This document shows, one piece after another, positions 30,660 through 39,969 of a stretch of DNA of 64,000 bases. Each line of letters begins with the position of its first letter. Within the stretch, counting starts at the first letter, position 1. Source of the DNA: CAVTJL01 sp963828215 (GTDB lineage Bacteria; Pseudomonadota; Alphaproteobacteria; Geminicoccales; Geminicoccaceae); assembly GCA_963828215.1 (NCBI GenBank), contig CAWHFO010000046.1, positions 1 through 64,000 on the forward strand, written 5' to 3'. The position numbers and the translations under genes are program-made. Under the pieces are notes generated by a model, which was not told where the DNA came from, did not search any database, and saw only the letters and a program-made list of their open reading frames with translations.

Positions 30660-31522
30660 ATGGCCGGGAGCGCTGTCCGCCGATGCCGTCCGCAGCTTCC
30701 GCGAGAACGGCTTTTTCTTTCCCTATCGGGCGCTGCCTCGCGAGCGGGCGCTGGCGGTCGGCGAGCGGCTTCATCCGCTTCACCCGGAGCGAGACCGCGC
30801 GCCGCTACCCGGACCCGCAGAACCAGCTCTACCTCCTGAAGGCCCACCTGCTCTTCCGCTGGGCCGACGAGATCTGCCACGGCCCAGTACTGCTCGATGC
30901 CGTGGAAAGCCTCATCGGGTCCGACATCATGGTCTGGTCCTCGGGCGTCTTCTGGAAGGCTCCGCATTCGGGCAGCTACGTGTCCTGGCATCAGGACTCG
31001 ACCAATTTCGAGCTCGAGGGCGTCGACGGCGTGGTCCGGGCCTGGGTGGCGCTCACGCCGGCGACCCTCGCGAACGGCACGATGCGCTTCCTGCCCGGAC
31101 GGCAGCGTCTGGGCCAGATCCGCCACCAGGACCTCAAGGCCGAGGGCGAGCTTCTGTCGCGTGGGGAGACGATCGACCTCGAGATCGACGAGGCCCTGAC
31201 CGTGCCGGTGCTGATCGACGCCGGCGAGGTCTCCTTCCATCATCTCCACACGCCGCACGGCTCGGGCCCCAACGGCAGCGGCCGGCCCCGCGTCAACTAC
31301 GTCGTCACCTATGTGGCCCCCGGCGTCCGCCCGCGGGTCGGGCCGGACAGCGCCGTCCTCGCCCGCGGGAAGGACCGCTACGGCCACTTCGAGGCCGAGC
31401 CGCGGCCCGGCGCCGACTTCGACCCCGAGGCCTGCGCGGCCCATCGCAAGTACCTCACGATGCGGAACGCGATCCTCTATCGCGGATCGACCCTGCCGGC
31501 GCCGCCCGACCACCGGGTCTGA
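30660..31522 (+). pseudogene. phytanoyl-CoA dioxygenase family protein, frameshifted
   Basis: Fe(II)/2-oxoglutarate-dependent oxygenase of the PhyH family. The corrected N-terminus is MAGALSADAVRSFRENGFFF after a good ribosome site (GAGGAAAGAG). The iron ligands are in SYVSWHQDSTNF (HxD) and in the distal HHLHTPHGSGPNGSGRPRVN. Extra bases near 30667 and near 30775 break the first 40 codons; from 30780 to 31522 the frame is continuous. It starts 24 bases after the SMP-30 gene. The substrate is unknown. Confidence 0.75.
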
Positions 31523-31558
31523 GCGGGGCCGGGCCGGCCGCGTCGGGACCGCGCTCGC

Positions 31559-32839
31559 TCAGGCGGCACCTCTGAGCGCCTGGTCCAGGTCGGCGATGAT
31601 ATCGTCGACGCTCTCGATGCCGATCGAGACGCGGATGACGTCCGGCCCGGCGCCGGCTGCCACCTGCTGCTCCTCGCTCAGCTGCCGGTGGGTCGTCGAG
31701 GAGGGGTGGATGATCAGGGAGCGCGTGTCGCCGATATTGGCCACATGGCTGAACAGCTCGCAGCCATTGACCACCCTGACGCCCGCCTCGTAGCCGCCCC
31801 TGACGCCGAAGGTGAAAAGGGCGCCCAGACCGCGCGGGCAGTATTTTTCCACGTGCGCGGTCCGGTTCTGCGGCAGCCGCGCATAGGACACCCAGGCGAC
31901 CTGCGGATGATCGCTGAGGAAGGCCGCGACCTTGTCGGCGTTCTGGACATGGCGGTCCATCCGCAAGGGCAGCGTCTCGACGCCCTGGAGGATCAGGAAG
32001 GCGTTGAACGGCGAGAGGCAGGGCCCCATGTCGCGCAGCCCGATCGCCTTGTTCCTGACGGTGAGGGCGAGGTTGCCGAAGGTCTCGTGGAAGCGGAGGC
32101 CGTGATAGGCCTCGCAGGGCTCGGCAAGGAGGGGAAACTTGCCGTTGCTCCAGTCGAAGCGGCCGCCCTCGACGATGGCCCCGCCGATCGAGTTGCCCTG
32201 GCCGCCCAGATATTTCGTCATGGAGTGCACGACGATGTCCGCACCCCAGGCGATCGGCTGGCAGAGATAGGGGGTGGGGACCGTGTTGTCGACGACCAGC
32301 GGGATGCCGTGCGCGTGGGCGATGCCGGCGATCGCCTCGATGTCCGGCACGATGCCGTCGGGATTGGAGGCGCTCTCGATGAAGAGGGCGCGGGTGCGGT
32401 CGTCGATCGCCCGGGCAAAGCCCTCGGGCTCGCGCGGGTCGACATACCTCACGCCCCAGTCGAACTGGGGAAAGGTCTGCTTCATCTGGCTGATCGAGCC
32501 GCCATAGAGCTTGGTCGACGCCACCAGATTGTCGCCGGGCCGCATCAGGTTGAGGAACGCCAGGAACTGGGCGCTGTGGCCCGAGGCGGTGCAGCAGGCG
32601 GCCGTCCCGCCCTCCAGCGCCGCGATCCGCTCCTCCAGCACCGAGACCGTGGGGTTGGTGAGGCGCGAGTAGATGTTGCCGAACTTCTGCAGGTTGAAGA
32701 GCGCCGCCGCGTGGTCGACGTCGTCGAACACGTAGGAGGTGGTCTGGTAGATCGGCACGGCGCGGGCACCGGTGGTGGGATCGGGCGCGGCACCGGCATG
32801 AATGGCAAGAGTCTCGAAGCCGTAGGTCCGCTCGGTCAT
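31559..32839 (-). CDS. O-acetylhomoserine sulfhydrylase-like PLP enzyme
   Basis: 426 residues of the Cys/Met-metabolism PLP family (fold type I). N-terminus MTERTYGFETLAIHAGAAPD, substrate region FGNIYSRLTNPTVSVLEERI, PLP-stacking and Asp region HGIPLVVDNTVPTPYLCQPI, Schiff-base Lys in VVHSMTKYLGGQGNSIGGAI and C-terminal SHVANIGDTRSLIIHPSSTT. The length fits MetY-type O-acetyl-L-homoserine sulfhydrylase. It faces a paralogue at 33020 across a 180-base divergent region. Confidence 0.88.
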   Translation of the reverse strand: MTERTYGFETLAIHAGAAPDPTTGARAVPIYQTTSYVFDDVDHAAALFNLQKFGNIYSRLTNPTVSVLEERIAALEGGTAACCTASGHSAQFLAFLNLMRPGDNLVASTKLYGGSISQMKQTFPQFDWGVRYVDPREPEGFARAIDDRTRALFIESASNPDGIVPDIEAIAGIAHAHGIPLVVDNTVPTPYLCQPIAWGADIVVHSMTKYLGGQGNSIGGAIVEGGRFDWSNGKFPLLAEPCEAYHGLRFHETFGNLALTVRNKAIGLRDMGPCLSPFNAFLILQGVETLPLRMDRHVQNADKVAAFLSDHPQVAWVSYARLPQNRTAHVEKYCPRGLGALFTFGVRGGYEAGVRVVNGCELFSHVANIGDTRSLIIHPSSTTHRQLSEEQQVAAGAGPDVIRVSIGIESVDDIIADLDQALRGAA

Positions 32840-33019
32840 CCTGGTCTCCGGTGAAGGGCTGCCGCAGGGCCGGGTGGCCTTACCCGATCGACCCGGCGGG
32901 GTCCAGGTCCGGACCGTCCGCCACGCCCGCACGCTCGACCCCCTCGACGCCGCCCGGCCCACCGCCTAGCTTGCCGCCCCGCGCCAGGACCCCCGAAGAG
33001 GGCAGAAGAAGGACAGGAG

Positions 33020-34314
33020 ATGGCTACCAGCAGCAGACACCCGGAGACCGTCGTCCTCCACGCCGGCTACCGCAGCGATCCCACGACCAATGCGGTGGCC
33101 GTGCCGATCTACCAGACGACCAGCTACCAGTTCCAGTCGCCCGAGCACGCCAGGCGCCTCTTCGCCCTCGAGGAGCTGGGCAACATCTACACCCGCATCA
33201 TGAACCCGACCCAGGCCGTGCTCGAGGAGCGGGTGGCGGCGCTGGAGGGCGGGGTGGCGGCCCTGGCGCTGGCCTCGGGCCAGGCGGCCTCGCTGTTCGC
33301 GGTCCAGAACATCTGCCACGCCGGCGACAATTTCGTCTCCTCGACCGACCTCTACGGCGGCACCTGGAACCTTTTCCTCAACACCATGAAGACGATGGGG
33401 ATCGAGGTGCGCTTCGCCGACCCGAGCGATCCCGAGAGCTTCCGCGCCGCGACGGACGAGCGCACGCGCTGCTACTATGCCGAGACCCTGCCGAACCCCA
33501 AGCTCCACGTCTTCCCGATCGCCGAGGTGGCGAAGATCGGCCGCGAGATGGGCGTGCCGCTCATCATGGACAACACCGCCGCCCCGGTGCTGTGCCGGCC
33601 GCTCGACCACGGCGCCGCCATCGTCATGCACTCCACGACCAAGTGGATCGGCGGGCACGGCACGTCGATCGGCGGCGTCCTCGTCGATGGCGGCAATTTC
33701 GACTGGGAGAAGCACGCCGACCGCTTCCCCATGCTGAACCAGCCCGACCCCTCCTACCACGGCGCCGTCTGGACCCAGGCGGTCAAGCCCCTGGGCCCCA
33801 TCGCCTACATCATCAAGGCCCGGGTGACCCTGCTGCGCGACATCGGGGCCGCCATGTCGCCCTTCAACGCCTTCATGTTCATCCAGGGCCTGGAAACCCT
33901 CCCGCTGCGCATCCGGGCGCACTGCGAGAACGCGGCCAAGGTCGCGGACTGGCTGGTCAGGCAGCCCAAGGTCGAGCGGGTCGATCTATCCGAGCCTCAT
34001 GGACGGGCGAGCCGCGCCGCCGCGCCGACGCCTACCTCGAGGGCGGCTACGGCTCGCTCGTGGGCTTCGAGCTTCGGGGCGGGCGCGAGGCCGGCCGGAC
34101 ATTCATCGAGGGCCTGAAGATGCTCTACCACGTCGCCAACATCGGCGACGCCCGCTCGCTCGCCATCCACCCGGCCACGACCACGCACAGCCAGCTGACC
34201 CCGGAGGAGCAGCTCCAGACCGGCGTCGACGACCGCTATGTCCGCCTCTCCGTCGGCATCGAGCACATCGACGACATCATCGCCGACCTCGACCAGGCCC
34301 TCGCCGCCGCCTGA
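33020..34314 (+). pseudogene. second O-acetylhomoserine sulfhydrylase-like enzyme, frameshifted
   Basis: About 430 residues, paralogous to the divergent gene. Motifs: SDPTTNAVAVPIYQTTSYQF, LGNIYTRIMNPTQAVLEERV, VPLIMDNTAAPVLCRPLDHG and Lys in VMHSTTKWIGGHGTSIGGVL. Two extra bases close together, near 33983 and near 34007, change the frame; the C-terminus then reads YGSLVGFELRGGREAGRTFI and YHVANIGDARSLAIHPATTT to a stop at 34314. A ribosome site GGACAGGAG precedes the ATG. Confidence 0.85.
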
Positions 34315-34353
34315 GGGGGCGGGCGCGCATGGAGGCTGCGGAAGAGCCTGAAA

Positions 34354-35256
34354 CTAGCTTTTTTTGTTTTCTGGTCTTCTTACGGCCCGAGCGGCTTCCG
34401 CCCCGCGCTCCTCTGGGGGCGGCTCCGGCTCGGGCGCCTCCTTGGCCAGCTCGGCCAGGCGCTGCTCGCCGCGGCGGATGAACCAGTCGGCGAAGTCGGG
34501 AAAATCGTGGGCGAGCTGGGCGATCGGGGAGAGCGGCAGCTCGTCCGGGAGGTCGGGGACGCCCGGATGGCGGGGCACCCAGACGATGCGGTAGCCGGGC
34601 GGTGCGATGGGCTCGCCCGAGGCGGACCAGGTCAGGGCGGGAAGCTCGGCCTGGGCGGCGGGAGCGGGCTCGCTCGGGGCGGCGGGCGCCTCGGGAGCGG
34701 TTTCCGCCGCCTCGCGCGCGGCCTCGCGCAGCGCCGCCCGGCCGGCCTCGGCGCCGATGAAGTCGGCGAGGCGGGGGGCGGCGGCGTGGGCCGGGCCCAG
34801 CGGGTGCTGGCCGTAGCCCGCCATCGAGTCGCGGTGCTGCTCGGGCGGGGCGGCGGCAGCCGGGCGCACGGCCCTGGGCTCCGTCGCCTGCTCGAAGGTG
34901 CGCCGCACCAGCTTGACCAGCCGCTTGGCCGGGCTCCGGCCGCGGTTGGCCTCATAGACGATGAACATCAGGGCGCGCCGGTCGCCCATGTCGACCAGAT
35001 GCTGGAGATCGGCCATCGCCGTCTCGATCAGCAGCCGCTCCTGCTCGTCGAAGGGCAGCTCGCGCGCGGCGCGGTACTGCTCGACGAGCCGAGAAAACTC
35101 GTGGTCGGCGACGAACGCCTGGATCTCCTCCTCCGTCGCGGCCTCGACCTCGGCGACCTCGGCCGGGGTGAGCCCGGCGGCGAGGCGCCGCGCCAGCCGG
35201 CAGCGACGGGCGCCGGGCAGCGAGACGGGCGAGCGGGAGGGGTAGGGAGCAGGCAT
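34354..35256 (-). CDS. hypothetical protein with possible HTH-like N-terminus
   Basis: 300 residues. The start at 35256 has a clear ribosome site (AAGGAG, 3 bases upstream). Residues 20-50 (RLAAGLTPAEVAEVEAATEE) read like a small helix-turn-helix of the kind in terminase small subunits. Then an acidic helical region (SRLVEQYRAARELPFDEQER) and a Basic/Ala stretch, an Ala/Pro/Glu-rich linker at 140-190, and a tail with YRIVWVPRHPGVPDLP and FPDFADWFIRRGEQRLAEL. I do not recognise the family. Confidence 0.5.
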   Translation of the reverse strand: MPAPYPSRSPVSLPGARRCRLARRLAAGLTPAEVAEVEAATEEEIQAFVADHEFSRLVEQYRAARELPFDEQERLLIETAMADLQHLVDMGDRRALMFIVYEANRGRSPAKRLVKLVRRTFEQATEPRAVRPAAAAPPEQHRDSMAGYGQHPLGPAHAAAPRLADFIGAEAGRAALREAAREAAETAPEAPAAPSEPAPAAQAELPALTWSASGEPIAPPGYRIVWVPRHPGVPDLPDELPLSPIAQLAHDFPDFADWFIRRGEQRLAELAKEAPEPEPPPEERGAEAARAVRRPENKKS

Positions 35257-35344
35257 TTCTCCTTGTACTAGGAGGAAGAACCTTCTGTCAACCGGAAAGT
35301 GATTCTTTTCTTTTGTCACGCCGCCGTCGGGCCGGATCGCTGCC

Positions 35345-35371
35345 CCCTTGCCTCTTCGCCCGCCGGCCGTT
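35345..35371 (+). repeat. imperfect direct repeat, copy 1
   Basis: Shares TTGCCTCTTCGCC, then YGCCGSCCGTTC, with 35545-35571 (24 of 27 bases match). Confidence 0.55.
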
Positions 35372-35544
35372 CCCTGGGAGGCTGCGCAGTAAGCGGGCGG
35401 TTCGCCGACGTGACTCCGGCGTCGGCTTGACCCTACCCTCCGGGCCACGACAGGAGAGTTGAGTGCACGGTCACCGTAACTCCCCGTAATTACGACGTTA
35501 ATTCATTTCTCCTATCGAGCCGCCACCGGCGTCCGGTCGCTCTG

Positions 35545-35571
35545 CTCTTGCCTCTTCGCCTGCCGCCCGTT
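35545..35571 (+). repeat. imperfect direct repeat, copy 2
   Basis: Second copy, 200 bases downstream of the first. The spacing and the decay outside the core suggest an old duplication. Confidence 0.55.
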
Positions 35572-35865
35572 CGTCGGTAGGTGAGGCGGTGAGGAGCACG
35601 CTGAGTCGGCAATCGCTGTAACCGCGCGACCGCGTCGTCGTAACCGGCCGTGACCGGCCACGTGTGAGCGGTGCGCAGCCCTCGGACGCTTCCACCGACA
35701 CCATTTCTCTGATAGGTTGGGCGTCGCCGAATGCTATTCGCCTGATTGGACTCGGCCAATGGGCGTTCGGGGCGAGGCTGAACCGCGCGAACGAGCAACC
35801 TGGGTATCGCGTCAGGCGGATCGATGCTGGTGTGACCCCAGGACTTCCCCTGCGGCGAAGGAGAA

Positions 35866-35882
35866 GGGGTACACCCGAAAGG
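35866..35882 (+). repeat. GGGGTACAC repeat at left edge of low-GC island
   Basis: GGGGTACACCCGAAAGG differs by one base from the sequence at 37192-37208. The two copies bracket the AT-rich two-gene island. Confidence 0.6.
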
Positions 35883-35890
35883 ACCACCGT

Positions 35891-36313
35891 ATGCATATAC
35901 TCCCCCCAACGAAAAGGGATCTCATTGCTTCACGGAAGGCCATCGAGACCTTTGATCGCGCTAGCAGTGCGTTTACGCCTGACGGCGGATTTCAGCCATC
36001 AATCGTACATCCCTCCGTGTTGTGGATGATACTTCCAATAACTCCCGAGAGGGCAGATGATCTGTGGGTCAACCAAGGCATCGAAACTGAGGGTCCGGTA
36101 TCCGCATACAGCGACATGATTGCTGCGGGATCGCATCACCTCTACCTCATATTCTTCAAGATCAGAGCCGGATTTCTCTCCTCACGATGGCTCGGCAATG
36201 TACAATTATCTTATGGATCAAGAGAAGTGCTGTTCGACGATAAGCTGAAGCAGATCAATATCGGATCGGTCGGCGGCAATTCCCGGATTCCATGTGGGAA
36301 CATTTCCGATTAG
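35891..36313 (+). CDS. unrecognised protein 1 of low-GC island
   Basis: 140 residues from the ATG at 35891 (MHILPPTKRDLIASRKAIET). Globular composition with aromatic-rich blocks: FQPSIVHPSVLWMILPITPE, HHLYLIFFKIRAGFLSSRWL, NVQLSYGSREVLFDDKLKQI. No signal peptide or transmembrane segment. GC is near 50 percent, well below the flanks. No family recognised; its neighbour at 36460 has similar composition, so they probably arrived together. Confidence 0.5.
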   Translation: MHILPPTKRDLIASRKAIETFDRASSAFTPDGGFQPSIVHPSVLWMILPITPERADDLWVNQGIETEGPVSAYSDMIAAGSHHLYLIFFKIRAGFLSSRWLGNVQLSYGSREVLFDDKLKQINIGSVGGNSRIPCGNISD

Positions 36314-36459
36314 CGCTGGTGGGCAAGGCACGGCTCTTTGCCGGGACACTGCAAGCCGCTGCTGGGATCGGTTATATGCCGAAACATCAGTGACGCGTGT
36401 GCGCCGTCGTGCGCAAGCACTTCGCGCTGAAGTCTGGCTTCGGAGGGTGGGAATAGAGC

Positions 36460-37179
36460 ATGCTAGATCACCGCGTAAATGGGGCCATTAAGGAAATTTT
36501 GTGTGGACAGGATATGCTGGTGGGACAGATGCGTATCGTCGTTAATGATATCGAGGCCAACTATCAAATTGATACAACTGATCGGAATCACAACATCTTC
36601 TTCTACGAGATCTGCCCGCTGCTTGCCGTGGCGGAGCATACGATCGCATATGCCGTCAAAGTGGTTGGGCAAGGTGGCGGCTCGCGCTATGATGGATTAA
36701 TCCTCTCCGAAGCGAATGGCAAATGGCAGCGGGTGGAGTGTACGGCGGCAATCGATGGCCGCAATGATGCGCTCAGAATGGAGGTTCTGGACCAGGAGGG
36801 TTGGGCGCCTGCGTTTGGCGAGATACGGGCGGCGGGTACCAGGAGGCGCCGTAGGTTTGGTGGTATCGACTCGGCCCCGACCCGATGGGACGAATATGAT
36901 AACAAAACGCTGCGCCCTCTCCTTTTGGAGGCAGTGAACAAGAAGGCCAAGAAATCTGGGACGAACCGGTACTATCAGGGTGCGTGGCTTATTATCGTCT
37001 TCGATGACTGGGTTTGTCCATTCGACATCTCACGAAAGAGGAGTCGATTTGATCCGATTTGTCGGTCTGTCCTGGACGATGTCATGCGGGGCTATTTCCC
37101 ATTCCAGAGGCTGTTCGTTGTTGGTGTAAGTCAGCGATATCTGTTCGATAGCTCAGAGTGGAGGAAGCTGCATCGGTAG
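36460..37179 (+). CDS. unrecognised protein 2 of low-GC island, possible nuclease-like fold
   Basis: 239 residues. The central part reads TIAYAVKVVGQGGGSRYDGL, then RVECTAAIDGRNDALRMEVL. An Asp followed by an ExT-like strand recalls PD-(D/E)xK nuclease cores, and LRMEVLDQEGWAPAFGEI resembles a motif in uncharacterised nuclease-like proteins. The C-terminal domain (YYQGAWLIIVFDDW, FPFQRLFVVGVSQRYLFDSS) is well formed. Assignment as a nuclease is only an idea. Low GC, as in protein 1. Confidence 0.5.
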   Translation: MLDHRVNGAIKEILCGQDMLVGQMRIVVNDIEANYQIDTTDRNHNIFFYEICPLLAVAEHTIAYAVKVVGQGGGSRYDGLILSEANGKWQRVECTAAIDGRNDALRMEVLDQEGWAPAFGEIRAAGTRRRRRFGGIDSAPTRWDEYDNKTLRPLLLEAVNKKAKKSGTNRYYQGAWLIIVFDDWVCPFDISRKRSRFDPICRSVLDDVMRGYFPFQRLFVVGVSQRYLFDSSEWRKLHR

Positions 37180-37181
37180 GC

Positions 37182-37219
37182 GCGAAAGGTTGGGGTACAC
37201 GCGAAAGGCTGGGGTCAGC
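37182..37219 (+). repeat. tandem 19-base repeat at right edge of low-GC island
   Basis: Two tandem units, GCGAAAGGTTGGGGTACAC and GCGAAAGGCTGGGGTCAGC. The first unit with the start of the second contains GGGGTACACGCGAAAGG (37192-37208), matching 35866-35882 at the left edge. A related GGCTGGGGTCAGG occurs at about 37264 and CGGGGTACAC at about 37359. Confidence 0.6.
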
Positions 37220-37375
37220 GACTGTCTTGACGTGTCAAGCGGCATGAGCGGGCATCCACGGGGTGTTGCTCCAAGGCTGGGGTCAGGGATTGCAATCAAG
37301 CAAAGGCTCGGAGCCGCGAACGCGCCAGCAGCTTCGGGTCCCCGTCACCTCCGGCGGACGGGGTACACATACGCA

Positions 37376-37855
37376 TCACGCGTCCGGCCCATCCGGCAGC
37401 CACGTCTCGTCGAGGATCTGCGCCAGGGTCCACGGGCACGCCTCCGGCAGCGCCGCCGCAGCATCCGGCTCGGCTTGGCGGGCGAGGCTGCGGGCAGCCT
37501 GGCGGCGGGCATAGATGAAAAGGTCGGGGAGGCGGGCGGCGGCGTCGCGGCGGAGGCTCGGGGAGAGCTTGAAGTGCAGCTCGCGGCGGGCGTCCTCGAT
37601 GGCCTCGATCCAGCCGGCGCGGGGCGCCCCGGCGGGCGAGAAGGCGAGCATGAGCGCGTGCTCGAGGATGCGCGCGATCTGGCTCCTGACGGCATCGCGC
37701 TCGGCCTTGCCCAGGCCCTCGACCTCATCGGCGAGGTGGGGGATGTCGAGCGGCTCGTTCGGGCCGGTGGCGACGAGACGACGGAGGGCGCGCGCCTGAT
37801 TCTGCGCCCACTGATAAAAATCTTCCTCGTAGGACCTGTCTGGGCCGGTCGTCAT
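37376..37855 (-). CDS. DUF29 family protein
   Basis: 159 residues with the DUF29 layout: YEEDFYQWAQNQARALRRLV, DIPHLADEVEGLGKAERDAV, a helical LEHALMLAFSP region with a Trp (RAGWIEAIEDARRELHFKL) and a terminal CPWTLAQILDETWLPD. These proteins are common in cyanobacteria and some alphaproteobacteria, often in several copies near mobile DNA. Function unknown. Intact. Confidence 0.88.
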   Translation of the reverse strand: MTTGPDRSYEEDFYQWAQNQARALRRLVATGPNEPLDIPHLADEVEGLGKAERDAVRSQIARILEHALMLAFSPAGAPRAGWIEAIEDARRELHFKLSPSLRRDAAARLPDLFIYARRQAARSLARQAEPDAAAALPEACPWTLAQILDETWLPDGPDA

Positions 37856-37949
37856 TCGCTGCCGTCCTTCCGGGCTGCGCGTCCATCGGCCCGACTGGGG
37901 CGATCATCCGGAAGGCCGGGCGGCCGGTCAAGGGACGCGCGGCGCCCGC

Positions 37950-38469
37950 CTACACGAGCCCGCCCTTCTTCCTCGTGAGCTGCATCGCCTGGCCCTTCTT
38001 CGACGAGATCGTGCGCCGGTTGACGCCGAGCCAGCCGATCTCGCCGAAGAGGCGGCCATATTCTATCTTGGGGCAGCGATCCATGACGACGTCGCGGCCG
38101 GCGGCCTTGACGCGCTCGGCCGCGGCGTCGTCGCGCACGCCGAGCTGCATCCAGACGACCGGCACGCCGAGCCGCACCGCCTCGTCGGCGATGGCCCCGG
38201 CCGCGTCGGAGCGGCGAAAGATCTGGACCATGTCGGGCACGAGCGGGAGGCGAGGCGAGGTCGGGATGGACGGTCTCGCCCAGGAGGGTCCGGCCGGCAT
38301 GGCGCGGGTTGACCGGGAGGATGCGGAAGCCCTTTCCCTGGAGGTAGAGCATGGCGAAGTAGGAGGGGCGCATCTCGCTCGTGCTGGCGCCGACCATGGC
38401 GATGGTTTTCACCTCGGTCAGGATCCGGCGGATGTAGGCGTCGTCGTAGGTCAGGGGCGGGGCGGCCAT
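37950..38469 (-). pseudogene. CoA-binding domain protein (YccU-like), frameshifted
   Basis: A Rossmann-type CoA_binding_2 protein: TIAMVGASTSEMRPSYFAML, GFRILPVNPRHAGRTLLGET, then after an extra base near 38255 VPDMVQIFRRSDAAGAIADE, VPVVWMQLGVRDDAAAERVK and a conserved VVMDRCPKIEYGRL. A C-terminal basic tail follows (SSKKGQAMQLTRKKGG). The corrected length is about 173 residues, slightly longer than most relatives. Confidence 0.8.
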
Positions 38470-38610
38470 GGCTCCGGAGGTGCTCTGGGGCAGGGCGGAA
38501 AACTATAGAGGCGGGCGGCGCCGGTCGCGGAGCGCTCCCTGGTGCGACAGAAGGTCCATGGCCGTGCCGTCTCGGCCCTGGCGCCGCGGCGCTGGGCCGT
38601 CTATATAGGT

Positions 38611-38625
38611 TTAGACCAGACTAAC
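38611..38625 (+). promoter_or_regulatory. candidate DtxR/MntR-type metal operator
   Basis: TTAGACCAGACTAAC is a dyad (TTAG-n6-CTAA) that matches the iron/manganese box TTAGGTTAGGCTAAC of DtxR-family repressors at 11 of 15 positions. A TATATA -10-like element overlaps just upstream (38602-38607). It lies about 25 bases before the probable GTG start of the Nramp gene, where a bound repressor would block transcription. Confidence 0.4.
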
Positions 38626-38647
38626 TCTTTAAGGCCGAGCATCGAGG

Positions 38648-39969
38648 TGGCGACCAACGACGTGACAGCCGGGCCGCCGGCACTCAGCCTGATGGAGGTG
38701 CACGGCAGCGTCGCCATCCGCGGCAGCGGCTTCTGGCGCAAGCTCCTGTCGTTCGTCGGGCCGGGCTATCTCGTGGCCGTGGGCTACATGGACCCGGGCA
38801 ACTGGGCCACCGACCTCGCCGGCGGCTCGGGCTTCGGCTACACCCTGCTCTCGGTCGTCCTGCTCTCCAATCTCATGGCGATCCTGCTGCAGTCGCTGAC
38901 CGCGCGGCTGGGGCTGGGGGCCGGGCTCGACCTCGCCCAGGCCTGCCGGGTGCGCTATGGCCCGCGGACCAATTTCCTGCTGTGGCTGATCTGCGAGCTG
39001 GCGATCATCGCCTGCGACCTGGCCGAGGTCATCGGCACGGCCATCGCGCTGAAGCTCCTGTTCGGCATCCCGCTGGTGCTGGGGGCGGTGCTGACGGCGC
39101 TCGACGTGCTCATCATCCTGGCCCTGCAGAGCCGCGGCTTCCGGGCGCTCGAGGCCTTCGTGATCGCCCTCATCGTCGTCATCACGCTGTGCTTCGGCTT
39201 CGAGCTGATGCTGGCGCGGCCCGAGATCGCCGCCGTGGCGCGGGGCTTCCTGCCCTCGCCCGAGATCGTGACCAACCCGGCGATGCTCTACATCGCCATC
39301 GGCATCATCGGCGCCACGGTGATGCCCCACAATCTCTACCTCCACTCGGCGATCGTGCAGACGCGGCGGGTGGGCGACACCCAGGCGGCCAAACGCGAGG
39401 CCATCCGCTTCGCCACCATCGACAGCACGATCGCGCTGAGCCTCGCCCTCTTCATCAACGCCGCCATTCTCATCCTGGCCGCTGCCGCCTTCCACACCAG
39501 CGGCCAGACCGGCGTGGCGCAGATCGAGGATGCCTACCGGCTGCTGGCGCCGACCCTGGGGGTGCCGCTGGCGGGCACGGTCTTCGCGCTGGCGCTGCTG
39601 GCGTCGGGCCAGAACTCGACGGTGACCGCCACGCTGGCCGGCCAGGTCGTCATGGAGGGCTTCCTGCGGCTGCGGCTGCGGCCCTGGCTGCGGCGGCTCG
39701 TCACCCGCCTGATCGCGGTGGTGCCCGTGGTCGCCGTCGCCTGGCTCTACGGCGAGAGCGGCACCGGCGAGCTCCTGATCCTCAGCCAGGTCGTGCTGAG
39801 CCTTCAGCTGCCCTTCGCGATCGTGCCCCTCATCCTGTTCACGGGCGACCGCAAGCGGATGGGCGATCTCGCCACGCCGCGCTGGCTGCACCGTCTGGCC
39901 TGGCTGGTCGCCGCGGTGATCATCGCCCTCAACGTCAAGCTGCTGCTCGATTTCGCCCTGGGCGGCTGA
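38648..39969 (+). CDS. mntH: Nramp divalent metal cation transporter
   Basis: About 440 residues, eleven hydrophobic segments. The metal-binding signatures are present: DPGNWATDLAGGSGFGY in segment 1 and VMPHNLYLHSAIVQTRR in segment 6, with SGQNSTVTATLAGQVVMEG near segment 10. It imports Mn2+ (or Fe2+) with protons. The open frame extends to an ATG at 38542, but that would translate the promoter-like TATATA and metal-box region, so a GTG at 38648 (VATNDVTAG) or the ATG at 38692 is preferred. Confidence 0.88.

Larger units (their letters stand above)
35257..35865. other. gene-free stretch with short direct repeats
   Basis: About 600 bases without a supportable gene on either strand. A 27-base imperfect direct repeat (TTGCCTCTTCGCC core) occurs at 35345-35371 and 35545-35571. 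The first 40 bases hold the promoter region of the minus-strand hypothetical gene, with an AT-rich TTCTTTTCTTTTG tract. The rest looks like worn mobile DNA. Confidence 0.4.

Noticed and set aside
35257..35890. possible CRISPR-like or REP array in the repeat-containing gap
   Set aside because: Only two imperfect copies with irregular spacing and no array. The GGGGTCAG and GGGGTACAC motifs recall REP elements, but no REP-associated transposase was found.
36294..36491. 65-codon frame between the two island genes
   Set aside because: Arg-rich, overlaps both neighbours, and has no start signal. Treated as intergenic.
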